Positions 59,008-64,000 of a stretch of DNA of 64,000 nt are shown one piece after another. The position numbers were made by a program, and so were the translations under genes. Below the pieces are notes generated by a model. It did not search any database, was not told where the DNA came from, and saw only the letters and a program-made list of their open reading frames with translations. Positions within the stretch are counted from its first letter, which is position 1. Each line of letters begins with the position of its first letter. Origin of the DNA: Pedobacter sp. ok626 (GTDB taxonomy: Bacteria; Bacteroidota; Bacteroidia; Sphingobacteriales; Sphingobacteriaceae); contig NZ_FNEX01000018.1 of assembly GCF_900100435.1 (NCBI RefSeq), positions 1 through 64,000 of the forward strand, in the 5' to 3' direction.

Positions 59008-61773
59008 TTAGAATTTAAAGTTATAGGTGGCAAAAGGAATGGCAGCCCCAAAAATGGAGAATTTGTATCCATTTGTTTTTCCGTTCTCAGATACAAAATA
59101 GACTGAATAGGGGTTTCTTCGCCCTGTTAAATTATATATGCCGACTGTAAAACTGCTGTGGTATAATTTTTTCACTTTGTGGTTACCTTCAATATTCATA
59201 CTAAAATCTGTTCTAAAATAATCGGGTATGCGATAGGTGTTTCTGTCTGTGTATAACATTCGATAAGCGTCTGCATAATAATACTTAGCTATCGGGTAAG
59301 TAATCGGCCTACCTGTACTATAATTCGTTGTCAACGAGACACTAAATCGATGTGATAATTTATAATTGCTAATAAAGTTTACAACGTGTGGCTTGTCGTA
59401 ATCCGCAGGAAGAAAATTCCCATTATTAACGGGTGATGGAACCAATGGATCATCCATTTTTAAGAATGTTCTCGAAAAAGTGTAGCTCACCCAACCCGTT
59501 AATTTTCCGGTAGTTTTTTTGATTAAAAATTCAATACCATATGCTTTACCCGAAGCATTAGCGATATCTGTTTCGATGTGTGAATTTAATAACAACTCCG
59601 CTCCATTCTTATAAGTGATCGCGTGTTGAATGCGCTTATAGTAGGCCTCAATGGATGTTTCAATACTATTATCTCTGAAATTTCTGTAATATCCAAGGGC
59701 AAATTGATCACCAATTTGTGGTCGTATGTAATTGTCACTGAGCTTCCAGGTGTCCATTGGACTGATAGCTGTGGTGTTACTTAGCATATGAATATTTTGC
59801 CTTGTTCTATTGTAAGCCAATTTGATACTCGCGTCTGACGATAAAGAGTACCGTAAAGATACTCGTGGTTCTAGCCCCATATAGGACTTGATATTTCCTG
59901 TTTTCTGAATGGTATCGGTGATACTGAGTGTACTTCTGGGCGCGCCGGGAATGTATTCGTAAATAGTTTGCGGCCCATTATAATTGAATAGATTGAAACG
60001 TACACCGACATTCAAGGATAAATCGGGTGTGATAGTATAAGTGTCACTTAAATAGACAGCGGCATCTAATCCCGCCTCAGGCTCTACAGTGTTGGTAATG
60101 GCTTGTCCTTTCCCAATGGCAAAATAATCGCCTGGTCGTAATTTATAGGAGATTGCAGCAAGGCCAGCCTCGAATTTATGTTTTACATTTGGCACATAGG
60201 TAAAATCAGCTTTCCCATGATATTGCCTCACATCAAACTTAAATTTAAAGTCTTTTATATTGTAATTTTCGCTTTCCATAGAGAAATTGTAGCTATCGTA
60301 TCCAGCTGCGATTACGCTAAAAAGACGATTATTAAAAATGTGTTTCCATTTGACAACAACATTTTTATTGGCATATTTATAAAGCGAATCACCATCTAAG
60401 CTAAAACGATCAGCACTTAAATAACCGGAAAGGTAGACACTGTTTTTTTCATTCGCATCATGACTGATCCGTACATTTAAGTCCTGAAAGCCACCATTGC
60501 TTCGCCGATATTTTTCATCATCCAATAAACCAAGGAGCCAGTTGGAATAGGTGGCACGACCACCTGCGATGAACGTAGTTTTTTTTCCGATTGGGCCTTC
60601 GAAGGTAAGATGTGCATTTAAAGGCCCGATACCACCTGAGCCTGAAAACTTGTTGTGGTTACCTTCCCGTGTTACTACTTCCAATACGGAAGAGAGGCGG
60701 CCACCATATTTTATAGGAATACTACTTTTGTACAGCTCTGCATCTTTTACCACATCGGGATTAAATCCTGAAAAGAAGCCAAAGAAATGGGATGGATTAT
60801 AAATTGTTGCTCCATCATATAAGACTAGGTTTTGATCTACAGCGCCACCTCTAACATTCAGTCCCGTACTACCTTCACCTACACTAGTAACCCCCGGAAG
60901 GTTTAATATCACGCGAATAATATCAGGTTCGCCTAATAAGGCAGGTAACTGTTTTACAGTTTTGATGTTTACTTTTTGCATCCCCATAAGGGTAGAGCGA
61001 ATGTTCGAGGTTTTTTCGCTGGCTATATTTACCACATTTAGGGCTGTAATATAGTCCGTCAGCACAATGGTCATCTTACCGTCGCCATACAACATCAATT
61101 GTCGTTTGGTATCAGTAAGCCCAACATACTTGAGATAAAGCGTGTGTTTTCCTTTTGGTAAGGTGATCGTGAAGTAACCATATTGATCTGTGATGGCTCT
61201 AATTTTAAACCCTTCAACAGAGATAGATGCTCCGCTGATGCCTTCCCCGGTTTTATTGTGTTTTACATAACCAGCCACAGTTGCATTTCCCGTACCGAAA
61301 GAGCTTGATTTAATGCCAATGTCATAGATTTTATTTTCTTCGTAGCTGATTCGAATTAAAGGATTGACAGTTGGATCGGGAGGACTTTTTTCATTTGCTT
61401 TTACACGAGGACTAATGTATTTCTTTGTGACTGTAATTGATGGTTTTTCACCTACGACAAAGGAAATAATGGCATTGGTGGTCAAATAAATGGTATTGTT
61501 ATCTTCAATGCTATAGTAGATGCCTTTACTTTGGAAGGCGTCTTGCAAAACTTTTTCAAGCGGTTGGTCTTGCACATGCATAGTGATAAATAAACCATCA
61601 AATTTTTGTTCATCAAAGTAAAAGAAGCAATTGGTTTGATGCTCTATGGCATCAACAAACTGTTGAACTTTTGCGCTATCAAGAGATAATGTGATTTTCT
61701 TATTCAATAACTTTTCCTGGGCTAGTCCTATGAGAGGAGAGCAAAAGACCATCAAGGTCCATAAATACTTCAT
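59008..61773 (-). CDS. TonB-dependent receptor with STN and carboxypeptidase-like domains
   Basis: 921 residues with a signal peptide (to about 18) and an STN domain (about 28-105, KVQQFVDAIEHQTNCFFYFDEQ). A carboxypeptidase-like domain (about 165-245, VAGYVKHNKTGEGISGASI), a plug (about 265-385, GLNVRGGAVDQNLVLYDGATIYNPSHFFGF) and a compact barrel follow. It is shorter than the SusC transporters and has a DUF4249 partner instead of SusD. The STN domain predicts signalling, but no sigma/FecR pair is nearby in the window. Confidence 0.93.
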   Translation of the reverse strand: MKYLWTLMVFCSPLIGLAQEKLLNKKITLSLDSAKVQQFVDAIEHQTNCFFYFDEQKFDGLFITMHVQDQPLEKVLQDAFQSKGIYYSIEDNNTIYLTTNAIISFVVGEKPSITVTKKYISPRVKANEKSPPDPTVNPLIRISYEENKIYDIGIKSSSFGTGNATVAGYVKHNKTGEGISGASISVEGFKIRAITDQYGYFTITLPKGKHTLYLKYVGLTDTKRQLMLYGDGKMTIVLTDYITALNVVNIASEKTSNIRSTLMGMQKVNIKTVKQLPALLGEPDIIRVILNLPGVTSVGEGSTGLNVRGGAVDQNLVLYDGATIYNPSHFFGFFSGFNPDVVKDAELYKSSIPIKYGGRLSSVLEVVTREGNHNKFSGSGGIGPLNAHLTFEGPIGKKTTFIAGGRATYSNWLLGLLDDEKYRRSNGGFQDLNVRISHDANEKNSVYLSGYLSADRFSLDGDSLYKYANKNVVVKWKHIFNNRLFSVIAAGYDSYNFSMESENYNIKDFKFKFDVRQYHGKADFTYVPNVKHKFEAGLAAISYKLRPGDYFAIGKGQAITNTVEPEAGLDAAVYLSDTYTITPDLSLNVGVRFNLFNYNGPQTIYEYIPGAPRSTLSITDTIQKTGNIKSYMGLEPRVSLRYSLSSDASIKLAYNRTRQNIHMLSNTTAISPMDTWKLSDNYIRPQIGDQFALGYYRNFRDNSIETSIEAYYKRIQHAITYKNGAELLLNSHIETDIANASGKAYGIEFLIKKTTGKLTGWVSYTFSRTFLKMDDPLVPSPVNNGNFLPADYDKPHVVNFISNYKLSHRFSVSLTTNYSTGRPITYPIAKYYYADAYRMLYTDRNTYRIPDYFRTDFSMNIEGNHKVKKLYHSSFTVGIYNLTGRRNPYSVYFVSENGKTNGYKFSIFGAAIPFATYNFKF

Positions 61774-61781
61774 GTCTAATT

Positions 61782-62468
61782 TTATTTGTTTATAAACTCT
61801 ACAACAATGGGGATTGAGGAGCCCGGGGTTTCTTTGATGAACAATTCATTTCTCCGTATGAAATCTTTTAATTCATTTTTCCTGTCTGGGAATATTTCAT
61901 ATAAAGATTTTTCATTTTTAACGAGATGGAATTGGTTGTTCTTTTCGATGTAAAACTTGCGATCATCCTCGTTAATCATAGTGTAGAACCTATGGTTATA
62001 GTTTACACCTGTCATATAAGTTTTTCTGTGCTTGCAGAGTATCCTCGTTTTTCCTTTTTGATATAGTTCGTAATAACCAGGTGGTATATTCTGTCCTTTC
62101 GGGATATTGATAAAATCAGTATTACCAATGGAGAATTCTGTTACTTCAGATTTTCTCAATACGACTTCGGATTGCAAAACGTGGTGTAAAATGGCCACTT
62201 CATCAATTACAATATCGTATTTTAGAGCTACATCATTGTAGGTTCTACCCATGTATACTAAGGTTCCTGGTTTACAAATGGAATCTCTAAAACATGCGTG
62301 TCTTGCTTCAAAAATAGAACCCGGTATATATGCTGGGTAGGCTATACCGTTATACAAGAAGGGATTAGTCGTCTCCTTGTATTTGTTGTACACCTCAATT
62401 TGTACATTGGTTTGAGCAAGACAATTTTGCGTAATCAAAAGCATCAGGAGAAAAATTAAATATTTCAT
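61782..62468 (-). CDS. Secreted protein of unknown function preceding a TonB receptor
   Basis: 228 residues from the ATG at 62466-62468, chosen for the signal peptide LIFLLMLLITQNCLAQ; the longer frame adds 30 residues without support. The mature part has YNKYKETTNPFLYNGIAYPAYIPG, GTLVYMGRTYNDVALKYDIVIDEVAI and two lone Cys. Similar proteins of about 230 residues with the LYNG-Y and YDIV-DE pattern occur in related genomes, but I know of no named family. It ends 8 bases before the receptor gene and is probably the first gene of that operon. Confidence 0.75.
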   Translation of the reverse strand: MKYLIFLLMLLITQNCLAQTNVQIEVYNKYKETTNPFLYNGIAYPAYIPGSIFEARHACFRDSICKPGTLVYMGRTYNDVALKYDIVIDEVAILHHVLQSEVVLRKSEVTEFSIGNTDFINIPKGQNIPPGYYELYQKGKTRILCKHRKTYMTGVNYNHRFYTMINEDDRKFYIEKNNQFHLVKNEKSLYEIFPDRKNELKDFIRRNELFIKETPGSSIPIVVEFINK

Positions 62469-62858
62469 ATAATATATATCTGATTGATTTTGTATAACCG
62501 TAAAGCCATACATCTTATTTCCAAGGCAGTTTTCGCTTACATCATTTTTGTAAGTCAAGCCCTGCCAATTGATATGCTCCTTATTGGGCTTTACATCAAT
62601 TGATATTCACGTTTGAGTGGTAGTGTTCTTCCGCAATGATATTCATTTCAATAAGGGATGCGGAATTCATTTACAATTTACTTATGCATAACGATAAGCA
62701 CCCTTCAAATCAGAATTTTTACACGAAAAAAAAGAGACGCAACACGCAGCTTTTATATTTAGGGCATCAGTGCCTTTTTAGACTCTATTTTGTTTACCGA
62801 AATTCCAGTAAAAGGGAGCCAAATTCAATTGCGGTTTCTCCTTAAGACAAAAAAGATC
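62469..62858. other. Intergenic region (390 bases)
   Basis: It contains a perfect 7-base inverted repeat (TTCCGCA 62629-62635, TGCGGAA 62659-62665) and one copy of the 20-bp direct repeat at 62814. A 69-codon plus-strand frame here has no recognisable start context or domain and I do not call it. Nothing else supported. Confidence 0.55.
62814..62833. repeat. 20-bp direct repeat, left copy
   Basis: GGGAGCCAAATTCAATTGCG matches the copy at 63494-63513 at 19 of 20 positions. The pair brackets the orphan gene at 62859-63413, with 680 bases between copies. Confidence 0.75.
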
Positions 62859-63413
62859 TTAATATATATCAATCGACAAAGCACCTCCTAAAGGACTATG
62901 AGCATATACTTTCCGAATACACTTCGTAAAAAAGGATACGTGACCAAATATACTTTCATAAATGATTTTACCTTCAAAACTCAATCTGAGTTCAGAAGTT
63001 AAAACAATTAACCTACGATCTTTGGTTGACAGATTATAATCTGATTTGTCAAAAAAAATGATATCATTTTTTTCATTTTCTAAATATTCCAAAACAGGAG
63101 CATCCTTAGGCCTGACACTTAAAAAATCTAATGTAGGTTTACACTCTCTTGCATACCAATTACTATCCTCTCCATAAAAATCCTTGTAATATTCTTCAAG
63201 AAAAGGAACTAATTGACCTTCCAAAATATCTGGTTTTAACTTCCATGAATATGAGTCTTCACCTTCTTCCAGTACAAATGATTGAGGATTGGCTACGATA
63301 ACCTTAAGAAGCCGGTTTAAACATACAATTTTATCTTTTGTCTCCATTTCATCCAGATGGTCCTTAGAGACACTTAAAGTTGTAATAAGCCTAGTTTGCA
63401 AAAATTCTCCCAT
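62859..63413 (-). CDS. Orphan protein of unknown function
   Basis: 184 residues, no signal peptide or membrane segment, acidic and mixed alpha/beta. It contains VCLNRLLKVIVANPQSFVLEEGEDSYSWKL, LEEYYKDFYGEDSNWYARE and RRLIVLTSELRLSFEGKIIYES. I recognise no family; the size and acidic character would fit an immunity-type or phage-island protein, which is speculation. It is AT-rich compared with its neighbours and lies between 20-bp near-identical direct repeats, both of which suggest acquisition by transfer. Confidence 0.7.
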   Translation of the reverse strand: MGEFLQTRLITTLSVSKDHLDEMETKDKIVCLNRLLKVIVANPQSFVLEEGEDSYSWKLKPDILEGQLVPFLEEYYKDFYGEDSNWYARECKPTLDFLSVRPKDAPVLEYLENEKNDIIFFDKSDYNLSTKDRRLIVLTSELRLSFEGKIIYESIFGHVSFFTKCIRKVYAHSPLGGALSIDIY

Positions 63414-64000
63414 TGCTATTTTATATAATTTGTTAAAAATTCAATTTGTTTTCAATTCCCTTATTGATTTCCGCAATTAACTGCTGTTCGGTAGGGAGCC
63501 CAATTCAATTGCGTTCGGATTGCCGACGTAATTAGAAAAACCCGATAAACCTGATTTTTTCTCTGGTGGGATCTAATACCCCTGATGTCGAATACGACAG
63601 CTGGGTCTAACATCATACGTATATTCAGCAAACCTAATCAGATCATACGTAAAAATCCACACTCACCTTAAATTCAGCGTATTCCACAAAAAAAACAACA
63701 ATAAGCAACATAAAATATCGCAATAAACAGATTACATAATCGCTTACAAAATATTATTCTTTAACATTAAACCGCTTATCTTCAGCGTCAAATAACTCCA
63801 TCCCAATTAGGACGGCAATAAGAAGTTTAACCCTCTCCACATTTGCCAGATTTAGTTATTAATCCCTCATCATTTTAATTTTGTTCTAGCGTATTTTCTT
63901 ACTGCCTTTCGGTATTTCATTTTGGCCAAATGTAATTAGACTGCGCTTTCAACCAAATTTCAGTACAGTAAGGTTTATCATTAATTATCTCGAGAGGTTT
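63414..64000. other. Intergenic region to window edge (587 bases)
   Basis: It holds the right copy of the 20-bp repeat and, on the minus strand around 63495-63585, a short frame (SGLSGFSNYVGNPNAIELGS) between stop codons that may be a gene remnant. I see no intact gene, terminator or promoter. Confidence 0.5.
63494..63513. repeat. 20-bp direct repeat, right copy
   Basis: GGGAGCCCAATTCAATTGCG differs at one position from the copy at 62814-62833, in the same orientation. Confidence 0.75.

Noticed and set aside
59004..59096. 31-codon upstream extension of the DUF4249 gene
   Set aside because: It overlaps the receptor gene, and the lipoprotein signal begins only at the ATG at 59003.
62636..62845. 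69-codon plus-strand open frame
   Set aside because: No family resemblance or promoter, and low-complexity composition; it also runs through the left copy of the direct repeat.

Overview
The window comes from a Bacteroidota genome, most likely Sphingobacteriaceae (Pedobacter-like). The basis is SusC/SusD pairs with FecR and ECF sigma factors, type IX secretion (T9SS) sorting domains with a PorP/SprF protein, DUF4249, DUF4468, FecR-DUF4974 and many TlpA-like thioredoxins. Genes lack Shine-Dalgarno sites, and several have TAnnTTTG -7 boxes. I saw no tRNA, rRNA, CRISPR array, insertion sequence or prophage. Most genes lie on the minus strand.

Layout. 1-10057 (minus) is a surface and secretion block: a phage-tail-fibre-like repeat protein cut by the window edge, a small T9SS cargo protein, a PorP/SprF protein and a 2146-residue modular adhesin with a T9SS type B C-terminus. 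10193-20406 is mostly housekeeping: a membrane-anchored AraC regulator, an AlkB-type dioxygenase, a cupin, a PAS/HisKA protein without an ATPase domain, a DbpA-like helicase with a half-length DUF1456 protein, a YkuK-like protein, an ammonium transporter followed by an outer-membrane porin, and a TIGR01212 radical SAM protein. 20473-30590 is a first SusCD locus: an ECF sigma factor divergent from FecR-SusC-SusD and two thioredoxin-fold proteins. 30609-34440 holds an OmpA-type lipoprotein, a TlpA/sterol-desaturase pair and a LEA-like lipoprotein.

34453-53258 is the most notable region. It has two consecutive minus-strand units separated by a terminator. The upstream unit encodes a TlpA protein, a thioredoxin-fold protein without its cysteines, a Prc/Tsp-type S41 protease, an ECF sigma factor and a FecR anti-sigma factor. 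The downstream unit encodes a TlpA protein, an M1-type metallopeptidase, another TlpA protein, an STN-containing SusC, SusD, a lipoprotein resembling a degenerate metallopeptidase, and a protein with two TlpA modules. I infer a self-contained cell-surface-signalling and import system for peptides or disulphide-bonded proteins, with its own signalling protease and thiol-redox enzymes.

53413-64000 holds a small unknown protein, a PIF1-like helicase, a structured intergenic repeat, an operon of an unknown secreted protein, a TonB-dependent receptor, a DUF4249 lipoprotein and an MG2-like protein, and an orphan gene flanked by 20-bp near-identical direct repeats. The last 590 bases hold no gene I can support.
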